A stretch of DNA of 34,038 nucleotides from WRMS01 sp038562165 (GCA_038562165.1 JBCFAO010000044.1:1-34038), one strand, 5' to 3'; positions 15,080-23,100 are shown, counted from the first letter of the stretch. Numbers and translations: made by a program. Notes: generated by a model not told the origin, from the letters alone.

Positions 15080-15245
15080 AGCTACATATAGTCATATTAT
15101 CCTTAGACATGCCTACATATAGATTTTGCTATCATCTATTATGTAAAACAAAGGATAATATTACATCACACAATACCTTTTCATGATATTTTTAGTGCGA
15201 AGGATATGGCAATCATACTACCACTTAGGGTTCGCACTAGTAAAA
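15080..15245 (-). promoter_or_regulatory. array 3 leader with nested 47-bp dyad
   Basis: It begins AGCTACATAT at the last repeat. The dyad at 15193-15239 has the same arms TAGTGCGAA and TTCGCACTA and starts 113 bp from the repeat. On the minus strand the inner stem is TGGTA/TGCCA, closed by one wobble pair, with a 7-nt loop. Between 15245 and 15350 I see AT-rich sequence without a gene. Confidence 0.85.
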
Positions 15246-15350
15246 CACTCTTTTCTTTAAAACGTTCTCAAACTTTTCTATAGCTCATAATTCCTTAATC
15301 TTTAATCCCTCTTCTTATTAAATAAAGCAATCCCCAAATTTACGAACTTT

Positions 15351-15391
15351 CACTTGAGTATAAGGTATTCTCCTTTCCACCATTTGTCAAC
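15351..15391. repeat. leader-upstream block shared by arrays 2 and 3 (copy 2)
   Basis: This is the counterpart of 12330-12370, beginning CACTTGAGTATAAGG and ending CCACCATTTGTCAAC. On the minus strand it opens a 21-codon frame at 15383 (MVERRIPYTQVKVRKFG...), ending with TAA at 15318. Two of the differences from copy 1 are synonymous, but the sample is too small to prove coding. Confidence 0.6.
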
Positions 15392-15436
15392 TCTCCACAA
15401 ATGTTTTTATCATGCAAAAATCCATACCCGAGCCAC

Positions 15437-15469
15437 AAAAAAAGACATCCCGCTCTCACGGAATGTCTT
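15437..15469 (-). terminator. terminator of infC-rpmI-rplT
   Basis: On the minus strand AAGACATTCCG pairs with CGGGATGTCTT (one wobble) around a 6-nt loop, followed by a run of T. It lies about 45 bp after the rplT stop and separates the ribosomal operon from the CRISPR leader region. Confidence 0.9.
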
Positions 15470-15514
15470 AATCTATTGCTATTCGCTTGCCTAATGGCTG
15501 CCTTTAACCCTGAT

Positions 15515-15868
15515 TTACAGGTTAGCCTTGGCCACTTCCACAAGCTGGGTAAAGCTTTGAGCGTCGCTGATGGCCATCTCGGACAGCATCTTGCGGTTCA
15601 CTGCTACGCCAGCCTTATTCAAGCCGTTGATAAAGCGGCTGTAGCTAATGCCGTTCATTCTGGCGGCGGCGTTAATTCTGGCAATCCACAGCTTGCGGAA
15701 ATCGCCTTTCTTATCCTTACGGTGAGCGTAAGAGTAAGCCAGTGAATGCATGACCTGCTCGTGAGCCGGCCTGTAAAGCTTGGATTTAGCCCCCCTGTAT
15801 CCCCGGGCAAGTTTTAATATTTTAACATGTCTTTGATGGGCACGGCTGCCACCTTTTACTCTCGTCAT
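15515..15868 (-). CDS. rplT: large ribosomal subunit protein bL20
   Basis: The 117-residue basic protein begins MTRVKGGSRAHQRHVKILKLARGYRGAKSKLYR and contains AYSYAHRKDKKGDFRKLWIARINAA, the standard bL20 sequence. It is an early assembly protein of the 50S subunit and, in Firmicutes, represses its own operon by binding the leader. It lies 31 bp after rpmI and is the last gene before the terminator. Length is normal. Confidence 0.98.
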   Translation of the reverse strand: MTRVKGGSRAHQRHVKILKLARGYRGAKSKLYRPAHEQVMHSLAYSYAHRKDKKGDFRKLWIARINAAARMNGISYSRFINGLNKAGVAVNRKMLSEMAISDAQSFTQLVEVAKANL

Positions 15869-15899
15869 GGATTATTTCCTCCTGTCTATTGATGCCGTT

Positions 15900-16097
15900 T
15901 TATTTGTAAGGAATTAACTGGGCTACACGGGCGGCGTCACCTTTATCCATGATGGCGGCTTTCCGTAAGTTCCTCTTTCTTTTCTGGGTTTTTTTCGTTA
16001 AAATATGGCTGGTAAAAGCGTGATTTCTACGAATTTTACCGCTGCCGGTTTTGCTGAACCTTTTGGCTGCGCCCCGGTGGGTTTTAATCTTAGGCAT
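15900..16097 (-). CDS. rpmI: large ribosomal subunit protein bL35
   Basis: The 65-residue protein MPKIKTHRGAAKRFSKTGSGKIRRNHAF... is the classical bL35 sequence and length. It sits 17 bp downstream of infC and 31 bp upstream of rplT in the conserved translation operon. Confidence 0.98.
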   Translation of the reverse strand: MPKIKTHRGAAKRFSKTGSGKIRRNHAFTSHILTKKTQKRKRNLRKAAIMDKGDAARVAQLIPYK

Positions 16098-16114
16098 GGA
16101 TGTGTGGCTCCTCT

Positions 16115-16630
16115 CTAGTTTTGTTTAGGGGATACGATCATACTCATGTTCTTACCCTCAAGCTTGGCGCCCCGCTCAATATTACCCAGATCTTTGATGA
16201 TCTCGGCAACTCTGTCCAAAAGCTCCCGGCCCAGCTCAGGATGAGACATTTCCCGTCCCCTGAACATGATGGTGACTTTTACTTTATCTCCCTCTTCAAG
16301 AAAACGGATGGCATTACGAACCTTCGTGTGGAAATCGTTGTCCTCAATATTAGGGCGTAGTTTTACTTCTTTGACGCTGATGACATGCTGCTTCTTGCGG
16401 GCTTCTTTTTCCCGCTTACTTTGTTCATACTTATAGCGGCCTACGTCCATAATCTTGCATACCGGGGGCTTGGCGGCAGGCGCTACCTCCACCAGATCCA
16501 GACCTCTTTCTAAAGCGATCTGCATGGCGTCCCTGGGGGACATGATTCCCATTTGCTCTCCGGCCTCTCCGACCAGACGAATTTCCCGGGTCTTGATTTC
16601 TTCATTGACCCTAAAGCCATCTTTACTGAT
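16115..16630 (-). CDS. infC: translation initiation factor IF-3, apparent ATC start
   Basis: IF-3 binds the 30S subunit and checks the start codon. I place the start at an ATC codon (16628-16630) for three reasons: the protein ISKDGFRVNEEIKTREIRLVG begins exactly where IF-3 normally does; GGAGGTG lies 7 nt upstream; and the only in-frame ATG further up (16687) precedes the leader terminator hairpin and would add 19 odd residues. The product has 171 residues with the two-domain layout: N-domain to about residue 80, lysine-rich linker KYEQSKREKEARKKQ, C-domain with SHPELGRELLDRV. IF-3 genes are known for rare start codons such as AUU, which let IF-3 limit its own synthesis. Confidence 0.9.
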   Translation of the reverse strand: MSKDGFRVNEEIKTREIRLVGEAGEQMGIMSPRDAMQIALERGLDLVEVAPAAKPPVCKIMDVGRYKYEQSKREKEARKKQHVISVKEVKLRPNIEDNDFHTKVRNAIRFLEEGDKVKVTIMFRGREMSHPELGRELLDRVAEIIKDLGNIERGAKLEGKNMSMIVSPKQN

Positions 16631-16768
16631 ATGTTTCACCTCCGTAAATAAATAAAAGCGGAGAAACCTCCGCTTAAATAGCATCACAACTTAAAGTTGA
16701 AATACGTGTTTACCTTGACGATTCTTCGTAAGGTGAGAAGCGGATGGCTTCTACTTGATGTAATGTAC
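16631..16768 (-). promoter_or_regulatory. L20-type leader of infC-rpmI-rplT with attenuator
   Basis: The 138-nt leader on the minus strand contains the hairpin AGAAGC-CATCC-GCTTCT, then ACCTTACGA pairing with TCGTCAAGGT, then AAGCGGAG-GTTT-CTCCGCTT followed by TTATTTATTT (16646-16675). The last resembles an intrinsic terminator ahead of the gene. This order fits the L20 leader known from Bacillus, in which bL20 binding causes early termination. I infer the family from structure and context, not from a covariance model. Confidence 0.75.
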
Positions 16769-16774
16769 TTACTT

Positions 16775-16803
16775 ATAATATGAGGATCACCGGAATTTGT
16801 CAA
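16775..16803 (-). promoter_or_regulatory. promoter of infC operon
   Basis: A perfect TTGACA (16798-16803), a 17-bp spacer and TATTAT (16775-16780) on the minus strand make a near-consensus sigma-A promoter, with transcription expected from about 16768. Confidence 0.88.
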
Positions 16804-16831
16804 GCTTTTTTATCTTGTCCCGCAGAATTAT

Positions 16832-16860
16832 TTGCTTAATCAACCAAAATAGGGTAGAAT
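16832..16860 (+). promoter_or_regulatory. promoter of the ABC-F gene
   Basis: TTGCTT (16832-16837), 17 bp, TAGAAT (16855-16860). The ABC-F start lies 40 bp downstream with AAGGAG 11 nt before the ATG. It is divergent from the infC promoter. Confidence 0.75.
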
Positions 16861-16900
16861 CTACAGGTCTATCATTACAAATTAAGGAGCGTAGTAATTA

Positions 16901-18514
16901 ATGTTAACCGTTGATCAAGTCGGCTATTCCTTTGGCGCCAGTAAACTCTTTGCTCCGGCCAGCCTCTCTTTTACCCCGGGCAACTGCTACGGCATCATCG
17001 GCGCCAACGGTGCCGGCAAGTCCACTTTTTTAAGAATCCTGGCCGGCGAACTGGAGCCTACTACCGGTTCCGTTCACCTGGGACCGGGTTTGCGTTTATC
17101 CGTTTTGCGCCAGGATCAAAACCAATACGACGATTGCCAGGTCATGCAAACGGTACTCATGGGCAACAAGCGCCTTTACGAAATCATGGAGCAGAAAGAG
17201 GCTCTTTATGCCAAGCCGGACTTCAATGACGAAGACGGGGTGTTGGTATCGGAACTGGAAGGAGAATTCGCCGAAATGGACGGCTGGGAGGCGGAATCCG
17301 ACGCCGCCAAGATTCTGCAGGGCCTGGGCATTCCCGTGTCCCTTCACGAAAGCCAAATGTCGGAGCTTAACGGCCGGGAAAAGGTAAAAGTCCTGCTGGC
17401 CCAGGCCCTGTTTGGCCGGCCCGACGTCATCCTGCTGGACGAACCTACCAATAACCTGGATTATGCCTCTGTCGAATGGCTGGAAAACTTCCTGATGGAT
17501 TTTTCCGGCACCGTGATCCTGGTCTCCCATGACCGTCATTTTCTCAATACGGTATGCACTCATATCCTGGATATCGACTATACGAAGCTGAAGCTTTACG
17601 TAGGCAACTACGATTTCTGGTACGAATCCAGCCGCCTGATCCAGCAAATGCTGCGGGATCAAAACCGCAAGGCTGAGGAAAAGGCCAAAGAGCTGCAGGA
17701 CTTTATCGCCCGTTTTTCCGCTAATAAATCCAAGGCCAAACAAGCTACCTCCCGCAAAAAGCTGCTGGACAATCTGTCCATCAACGACCTGCCGGCCTCC
17801 AGCCGCCGCTATCCCTGGGTGGGCTTCAAACCGGACAGAGAAGCCGGCAAGGACATCCTGCTGGTGGACGATATCTGCCTGACCGTAGAAGGTGCTCCTC
17901 TGCTGAGCCATATATCTTTCTATCTTAACCACGGCGACAAGATTGCCTTTATCGGCGAAAACGAGCTGGCCATCACCGCTTTGTTCGACATTCTCATGGG
18001 CGAAAGGCAAGCCGACAGCGGCAGCTTCAAATGGGGCGTCAGTACCTCCCAGGCCTATTTCCCCAAAGACAATACGGAGTTTTTCGCCGGCCATGACGAA
18101 AGCCTGCTGGATTGGTTATCCCAATATTCCTCAGAAAAAAGCGAAAGCCATCTGCGGCAGTTCTTAGGTCGGATGCTGTTTTCCGGCGACGAGGTCTGGA
18201 AGGCCGTCAATGTGCTCAGCGGCGGCGAAAAAGTTCGCTGCATGCTGTCCCGGATGATGCTTTCCGGCGCCAATGTATTGGTTTTGGATCAGCCTACCAA
18301 CCATTTGGACCTGGAATCTATTACCGCTTTGAATAACGGCCTTAGCGATTTTCCCGGCAATGTGCTTTTTACTTCCCATGATCATCAGTTTATCCAGACC
18401 ATTGCCAACCGGGTTATTGAAATAAAAACACCATCCCCAACGGAACCCAATGCCGTGGGAATGGTGGATAAAGCAATGACCTTCGATGAGTATCTGGAGT
18501 TTTCCCGCTCATAA
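16901..18514 (+). CDS. ABC-F ATPase of YbiT type with one degenerate ATP site
   Basis: ABC-F proteins are soluble twin-ATPase proteins that act at the ribosomal E site. The 537 residues match YbiT-like members throughout (GIIGANGAGKSTFLRILAGELEP; RFSANKSKAKQATSR in the linker). Site 1 is intact: Walker A G34-K40-S41, Walker B LLDEPT (D180, E181), and the opposing signature LSGGEK (439-444). Site 2 is not: its Walker A reads GENELAIT (352-359) without GK[S/T], its catalytic Glu is Gln464 (VLDQPT), and the opposing signature is SELNGREK (154-161). YbiT of E. coli also has an unusual first signature but, as I recall it, keeps the second Walker A. It is probably a translation factor with single-site ATPase; a resistance role is not indicated. 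Confidence 0.93.
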   Translation: MLTVDQVGYSFGASKLFAPASLSFTPGNCYGIIGANGAGKSTFLRILAGELEPTTGSVHLGPGLRLSVLRQDQNQYDDCQVMQTVLMGNKRLYEIMEQKEALYAKPDFNDEDGVLVSELEGEFAEMDGWEAESDAAKILQGLGIPVSLHESQMSELNGREKVKVLLAQALFGRPDVILLDEPTNNLDYASVEWLENFLMDFSGTVILVSHDRHFLNTVCTHILDIDYTKLKLYVGNYDFWYESSRLIQQMLRDQNRKAEEKAKELQDFIARFSANKSKAKQATSRKKLLDNLSINDLPASSRRYPWVGFKPDREAGKDILLVDDICLTVEGAPLLSHISFYLNHGDKIAFIGENELAITALFDILMGERQADSGSFKWGVSTSQAYFPKDNTEFFAGHDESLLDWLSQYSSEKSESHLRQFLGRMLFSGDEVWKAVNVLSGGEKVRCMLSRMMLSGANVLVLDQPTNHLDLESITALNNGLSDFPGNVLFTSHDHQFIQTIANRVIEIKTPSPTEPNAVGMVDKAMTFDEYLEFSRS

Positions 18515-18598
18515 TATGGCCCGGATGAGTAAAAAACGAGGTAATGCATCTATCCACGCACAACTTCGTTTTTTGCCCACTTACTGCTTAATTACTGC

Positions 18599-19222
18599 TC
18601 ACTTACTTTCTTGCTCCGCCTCGGGGAAGTCCATTCTTAACAGGACTTCTCCGTTTTTTTCGTCAATGACGGCAATAGCAACCTCAGGCTCCTGGCCCAG
18701 CATCTGCTGATACTGCTCAAAGGGCAAGCTGAAAAAATAGGGCAGCTCGCGAAGGGTGTCTTTGTCCGTGTTGCCGGCCACATAGATTTCCATGGCAGTA
18801 AAATCCTCGGCATATTTGATCTCTTTCAGATAGTCCAGCTCGGATTTAAAATATTCGATGTTGTAATCCACCGTATCTTTGATGGACGTCAAAAACTCCT
18901 GCTGTCTTTCCTTGGTCATGGTAATGGTCACCCTGCCGTCAGGATTTTTTATTGCCTCGATATAATGATTTACTTCTTTAAACTCCTGGCTCAGCTCCAC
19001 TCCCTCAAACATTTCAGCGGGAAAAGTCAGGGACACACTGTCGCCGTTGTCTACTAAATTAGGCTGCTCTCTTTCACCTCTGTTTTCGCTGTCAGCAATA
19101 ACACCGCCGCTGCCAACGCTGCCGCTGCCGCTTTCGCCGCTGCTGCCGGTACCGCCGCAGGCCGTAAACAAGAGCATAAAGACCAATAACATATTAATGA
19201 AAAAAACCGCTTTTATTTTCAT
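18599..19222 (-). CDS. predicted lipoprotein of unknown function
   Basis: I start the gene at the ATG at 19222, which has AAGGAG 8 nt upstream and lies just below a good promoter; the longer frame would place the signal peptide internally. The 207-residue product has a basic start (MKIKAVFF), a hydrophobic core and the lipobox LFTAC with Cys22, then a Gly/Ser-rich linker of about 25 residues. The mature part is soluble, with alternating strands and helices (TFPAEMFEGVELSQEFKE; DGRVTITMTKERQQEFLTS). I do not recognise a domain. It is expected to be anchored on the outer face of the cell membrane. Confidence 0.85.
   Translation of the reverse strand: MKIKAVFFINMLLVFMLLFTACGGTGSSGESGSGSVGSGGVIADSENRGEREQPNLVDNGDSVSLTFPAEMFEGVELSQEFKEVNHYIEAIKNPDGRVTITMTKERQQEFLTSIKDTVDYNIEYFKSELDYLKEIKYAEDFTAMEIYVAGNTDKDTLRELPYFFSLPFEQYQQMLGQEPEVAIAVIDEKNGEVLLRMDFPEAEQESK
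18626..18660 (+). terminator. terminator after ABC-F, inside the convergent lipoprotein gene
   Basis: GAAGTCC (18626-18632) pairs with GGACTTC (18643-18649), followed by TCCG and seven T. It lies about 110 bp after the ABC-F stop and overlaps the 3' end of the convergent gene. Nearby AAAAAACGA and TCGTTTTTT (18530-18576) may also pair. Confidence 0.6.
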
Positions 19223-19271
19223 GGAAATCTCCTTTTCGTATCCGGGTTTATCCGGTATGGGTACAAAGGCT

Positions 19272-19300
19272 ATTTTAATGCTTGAATAAGCCATAGTCAA
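19272..19300 (-). promoter_or_regulatory. promoter of the lipoprotein gene
   Basis: TTGACT (19295-19300), 17 bp, TAAAAT (19272-19277) on the minus strand, 50 bp before the chosen start codon. It supports the shorter gene model. Confidence 0.75.
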
Positions 19301-19348
19301 CGCCATCCCCAAAATGTTCATTTAACTTTCATTTCCCTTTAGCCATCG

Positions 19349-19377
19349 TTCACCTTTTCCCCTGGGCTGAATAGAAT
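19349..19377 (+). promoter_or_regulatory. candidate promoter of the DUF11-like gene
   Basis: TTCACC (19349-19354), 17 bp, TAGAAT (19372-19377). The -10 box abuts an ATG at 19378, which therefore would not be in the transcript; this argues for the start at 19411. Confidence 0.5.
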
Positions 19378-19410
19378 ATGAAAACTCAGCATTTTGGGGG
19401 GTCTGCCCGA

Positions 19411-20325
19411 ATGGAGCCGCAATTAACAAAAACCGTCTCACCTGCTCAAGCCACCATAGGCGGCATCGTCGCCTTTACGATAAGGGCTGAGTTTGATTTA
19501 TCAGCCATACAGGACAAGGTCATCCTTGATGATTATTACGACAGCTCCTGCTTTGCCTTCCTTTCTGCCAGCGCCGACCTGCCCCAGGCAGGTATCGATG
19601 TCCAAGCGGTAAAGCCGAAAATCAGCGGCCATCATTACCGGTATACCGTAGAATTGCCGCTGCACTCCCCAAGTACAATCCGGCAGCAGCATTCACAGCA
19701 GAAAGAACCTCAGCTTTGCCAAATGACTTTATCCATTCTGATGGCCATACTGCCGGGCTCCCTGGCCGGTATATCCCGCAGCCAGGCTAAGCTGCAATAT
19801 CCTGCCGGACCCAAAACCCCTCCTTTGACCGTTCATATTCTGCCTAATCCTCTTTTTATCAGCAGCGATATGCAAAAGGCGGCGCCCGGCGCTTCCCTGA
19901 CCTATAACCTAACTTTTATGAACCATACGGCGGAACCGGTTTCCGACCTGCTGCTGGCCCTTTCTCCCGGTTATCCTTCCTTTTCTTTTCTTGCCGGCAA
20001 AATGATCTATAGCGGCAAAGAGGCCGTCGTCCTCAGCAAAAACAGGGAAAACAGCGATTCTTCTTCCCTTGCTTCGGCAGATCTGCAGGCCGAGACCGGC
20101 TTTTTTGCGGTGCCTTGGGCAATCCTGCCCCACAGCACCCTGGCTCTGGTTCTCGTTTATCAAATCGGCAGCCAGGTCTCCGACGGCTTATATTCAAGTA
20201 AAGCCTGGGCGGAATACACCCAGGCTGTGCCCGTTTCTCATCTTATTATTACGTCTGCCGCAGCAGAGGTGGAGGTCAATCACCGTTTGGCCGGCGCCGA
20301 AGGGGTTTTGCGGCCCTTGCATTGA
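19411..20325 (+). CDS. DUF11-like repeat protein, function unknown
   Basis: The 304-residue product starts MEPQLTKTVSPAQATIGGIVAFTI, the typical opening of a DUF11/isopeptide-like beta-sandwich (a Lys followed by TxSPxxAxxGxxVxFTI). A second similar segment begins near PLFISSDMQKAAPGASLTYNLTFMNHTAEPVSDLLL. I see no signal peptide, cell-wall sorting signal or membrane segment, so its place in the cell is unclear, though such domains are usually on surfaces. An upstream in-frame ATG (19378) overlaps the likely -10 box; the chosen ATG follows a G-rich stretch. Its stop codon directly abuts that of the convergent deacetylase gene. Confidence 0.7.
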   Translation: MEPQLTKTVSPAQATIGGIVAFTIRAEFDLSAIQDKVILDDYYDSSCFAFLSASADLPQAGIDVQAVKPKISGHHYRYTVELPLHSPSTIRQQHSQQKEPQLCQMTLSILMAILPGSLAGISRSQAKLQYPAGPKTPPLTVHILPNPLFISSDMQKAAPGASLTYNLTFMNHTAEPVSDLLLALSPGYPSFSFLAGKMIYSGKEAVVLSKNRENSDSSSLASADLQAETGFFAVPWAILPHSTLALVLVYQIGSQVSDGLYSSKAWAEYTQAVPVSHLIITSAAAEVEVNHRLAGAEGVLRPLH

Positions 20326-21120
20326 TCAAGGAAAATACTGCCTCATGAGATAATGAAAATCTCTCATCGTTGTATAGCTATATACTCCCTCCCTGGGCAG
20401 ATTCATTACCGAGTGAGTCTGCCCTTCCTTTTGGCTGGGCAAAGCGATAAAACCTATCTCAAAGTAACGGGAGGCTGCCGCTACCACAACCTCATCATAG
20501 CCCCCTCGGGGGTAGGCGATGGCGGTTACAGGGCCTGCCGACAGCTCCTCCAGAATCTCTTTGCCGAGCCTGAGGTTCTCCTCTAATTTCTCCGCCGTTA
20601 ATTCAGTGAAATCCTGATGGAGGTAGCCGTGGCTGCCAATGGTCCAAACCCCTGAGCTCTCCATTTCTCTTAGCTGATCGGCGGTCAGGCGATTATAAAA
20701 GCTGATTTTCGAGGCCACCATAAATATGGTGGCTTTAGCGTCGTATTTTTGCAGAATAGGGAAGGCCTTGGTGTAATTATCCGTATAGCCGTCGTCAAAG
20801 GTTAGCAGCACCGCTTTTTCCCCAGGCTGCCAGGTTAATACCTCTTCCGGCGTCAAAAAACGATAACCTTCGTCTTTTAACCAGGCCAATTGTTTGTCGA
20901 AGTCCCGGGGTCTTACGTATAAATAATCGAAATCCTTGGTTTTGGCCTTGTCCCGCTCGCTGGGGGGCACATCAATGCAGTGATAAACCAAGACCGGCAA
21001 CTGGCCGGCCTTGGTTCCTACCTGATAAGGGGTCCTGAACAGACGGTAAAGTCCATAGCTACCCCCTGCTAATACGATTAAAAGGGCTAAAAACAAAGCT
21101 ATTTTTTTCTGTTTGCTCAT
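20326..21120 (-). CDS. membrane-anchored polysaccharide deacetylase (NodB domain)
   Basis: The 264-residue protein has a short basic start and one membrane segment (about residues 6-27), then the NodB fold: PVLVYHCID, motif 1 LLTFDDGYTDN with the metal- and base-Asp pair, motif 2 IGSHGYLH with both metal His, and the motif IAYPRGGYDE. Such enzymes remove acetyl groups from peptidoglycan or other envelope N-acetylated sugars, outside the membrane. The start is 6 bp after the thrS stop, so it is probably expressed with thrS, an odd pairing. The exact substrate cannot be told. Confidence 0.9.
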   Translation of the reverse strand: MSKQKKIALFLALLIVLAGGSYGLYRLFRTPYQVGTKAGQLPVLVYHCIDVPPSERDKAKTKDFDYLYVRPRDFDKQLAWLKDEGYRFLTPEEVLTWQPGEKAVLLTFDDGYTDNYTKAFPILQKYDAKATIFMVASKISFYNRLTADQLREMESSGVWTIGSHGYLHQDFTELTAEKLEENLRLGKEILEELSAGPVTAIAYPRGGYDEVVVAAASRYFEIGFIALPSQKEGQTHSVMNLPREGVYSYTTMRDFHYLMRQYFP

Positions 21121-21126
21121 TTCACT

Positions 21127-23061
21127 TTATTCGTCCTTTTCCATAAGTGCTAAACGGCGCTCCGCCACTTCCTCCTTTAACCTCCTCTTAAAGCTGAGGA
21201 AATTCACGGTGCCTTGATCGCCCTTGCCTCTGATCCACAAGGATACTGCTCCCTGCTCTTGTTCCTTGTCGCCTACCACCAGCATATAAGGCACTCTCTC
21301 GTTTCGGGCCTCCCGAATCTTATAACCGATCTTTTCGTTACGGTCATCTACCTCTACCCGCAGACCGGCGGATTTTAAATCTTCGGCCAGGAAAGCGGCA
21401 TACTTGTGCTGCCGTTCCGTAATGGGCATAATTTTCACCTGAACCGGAGCTAGCCAGCTTGGGAAAGCGCCGGCAAAATGCTCCGTCAGGATGGCAATAA
21501 ACCGTTCCATGCTGCCGAAAGCTGTGCGGTGCACCATCACCGGCCGGTGTTTTTGGCCGTCTTCTCCCACATAAGTTAAATCAAAACGCTCCGGCAGCTG
21601 GAAGTCCAGTTGGATCGTACCGCATTGCCAGGTCCTGCCCAAGGAGTCTTTCAGATGGAAGTCAATTTTCGGCCCGTAAAAAGCTCCGTCTCCCGGATTG
21701 ATGGTGTATTCCGCATCCAAAGATTTTAGGGTCTCCTCCAATGTGCCTTCGGCCATACGCCAAGTCTCTTCGTCGCCCAAATGCTTCTCCGGCATGGTGG
21801 ACAGTTCCATATGGTAGGCAAAGCCAAACTTTTTGTAAATCGTATCGATAAGTTTGATGACGCCGGCCACCTCATCCTTGATCTGGGAAGGCAGCATGTA
21901 AAGATGGGCGTCATCCTGGGTAAAGCAGCGAACCCGCATTAAACCGTGAAGAGCGCCGGAAAGCTCATGGCGGTGGACAATACCCATCTCACCCCAGCGC
22001 AAGGGGAAATCCCGGTAGCTGTGAAGCTCGCTGTTGTAGATCAGCAAAGAACCGGGGCAGTTCATAGGCTTAATGGCATAATCCTCATCATCAATGCTGG
22101 TGGTATACATATTGTCCTTGTAATTAAACCAATGGCCGCTGCGCTCCCACAGCTCCCGGTTCAATATAATAGGAGTCATCACCTCATCATAGCCCCATTG
22201 CTTATGGACCTCCCGCCAATAAGCGGACAGCTCATTGCGCAGGATCATGCCTTTGGGATAAAAGAAGGGGAAACCGGGGCCTTCGTCTTTGATGCTGAAA
22301 AGCTTCAGCTCCTGGCCCAGCTTGCGGTGATCCCGTTTCTTGGCCTCTTCAAGCCTTTCCAGATACTCCTGCAAGTCCTTTTTATTGAAGAAGGCTACCG
22401 CATAGATCCGCTGCAGCATCTTGTTCTTTTCGCTGCCCCGCCAATAAGCGCCGGCCAAAGACATCAGTTTGAAGGCTTTAATGTAACCGGTGGAGGGCAG
22501 ATGGGGACCGGCACAGAGATCCACAAACTCCCCTTGTTTATAGAAACTGATTTCCGCATCCTCCGGTAAGTCGTTGATCAGCTCAACTTTATACTGCTCG
22601 CCTTTTTCTTCGAAAAATTTAAGAGCATCCTGCCGGCTCATCACAAAACGTTCTAAAGGATAATTTTCTCTGATAATTTTTTCCATTTCCCGGGAAATCC
22701 CTTCCAAATCTTCGGGAGCAAAAGGCTTAGCTGGGTCAAAATCGTAATAAAAGCCGTCGGTGATGGCGGGACCAATAGCCAGCTTCGTGCCGGGAAAAAG
22801 CCGCTGCACCGCTTGGGCCATGACGTGAGAACAGGTATGGCGGTAAGCATCCCGGCCCAGCTCATCCTCAAAAGTGAAGACTTCCACTTCAGCATTCTCT
22901 TCAATAGGTGCGGATAAATCGGTAATTTTACCGTTCACCTTGCCTAAAAGGGCATTCTTTTTGAGCCCTTGGTCTAAGCCTTGAATAATGGCCAGAAATT
23001 TTGTACCCTGGGGAAATTCCATAGATTTATTGCCTTTTTTGTACTGGATGTTGATATTCAT
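21127..23061 (-). CDS. thrS: threonyl-tRNA synthetase
   Basis: The 644-residue protein has the full class II ThrRS layout: N-terminal TGS domain (about 1-62), an editing domain with HTCSHVMAQAVQ and DLCAGPH, the catalytic core with zinc-site Cys in KPMNCPGSLLIYNS, motif 2 VHRHELSGALHGLMRVRCFTQDD, motif 3 near HRTAFGSMERF, and the anticodon-binding C-terminus. A strong AGGAGG precedes the ATG. Expression is controlled by the T-box upstream, so it rises when tRNA-Thr is uncharged. It charges tRNA-Thr and edits mischarged serine. Confidence 0.98.
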   Translation of the reverse strand: MNINIQYKKGNKSMEFPQGTKFLAIIQGLDQGLKKNALLGKVNGKITDLSAPIEENAEVEVFTFEDELGRDAYRHTCSHVMAQAVQRLFPGTKLAIGPAITDGFYYDFDPAKPFAPEDLEGISREMEKIIRENYPLERFVMSRQDALKFFEEKGEQYKVELINDLPEDAEISFYKQGEFVDLCAGPHLPSTGYIKAFKLMSLAGAYWRGSEKNKMLQRIYAVAFFNKKDLQEYLERLEEAKKRDHRKLGQELKLFSIKDEGPGFPFFYPKGMILRNELSAYWREVHKQWGYDEVMTPIILNRELWERSGHWFNYKDNMYTTSIDDEDYAIKPMNCPGSLLIYNSELHSYRDFPLRWGEMGIVHRHELSGALHGLMRVRCFTQDDAHLYMLPSQIKDEVAGVIKLIDTIYKKFGFAYHMELSTMPEKHLGDEETWRMAEGTLEETLKSLDAEYTINPGDGAFYGPKIDFHLKDSLGRTWQCGTIQLDFQLPERFDLTYVGEDGQKHRPVMVHRTAFGSMERFIAILTEHFAGAFPSWLAPVQVKIMPITERQHKYAAFLAEDLKSAGLRVEVDDRNEKIGYKIREARNERVPYMLVVGDKEQEQGAVSLWIRGKGDQGTVNFLSFKRRLKEEVAERRLALMEKDE

Positions 23062-23100
23062 TATTTTCCCTCCTATTATGCTGTAAAATGATGCCGGACA

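Noticed and set aside
17096..18094. 332-codon frame on the minus strand opposite the ABC-F gene
   Set aside because: It is a shadow of a well-conserved plus-strand gene in GC-rich codons; no SD and no recognisable domain.
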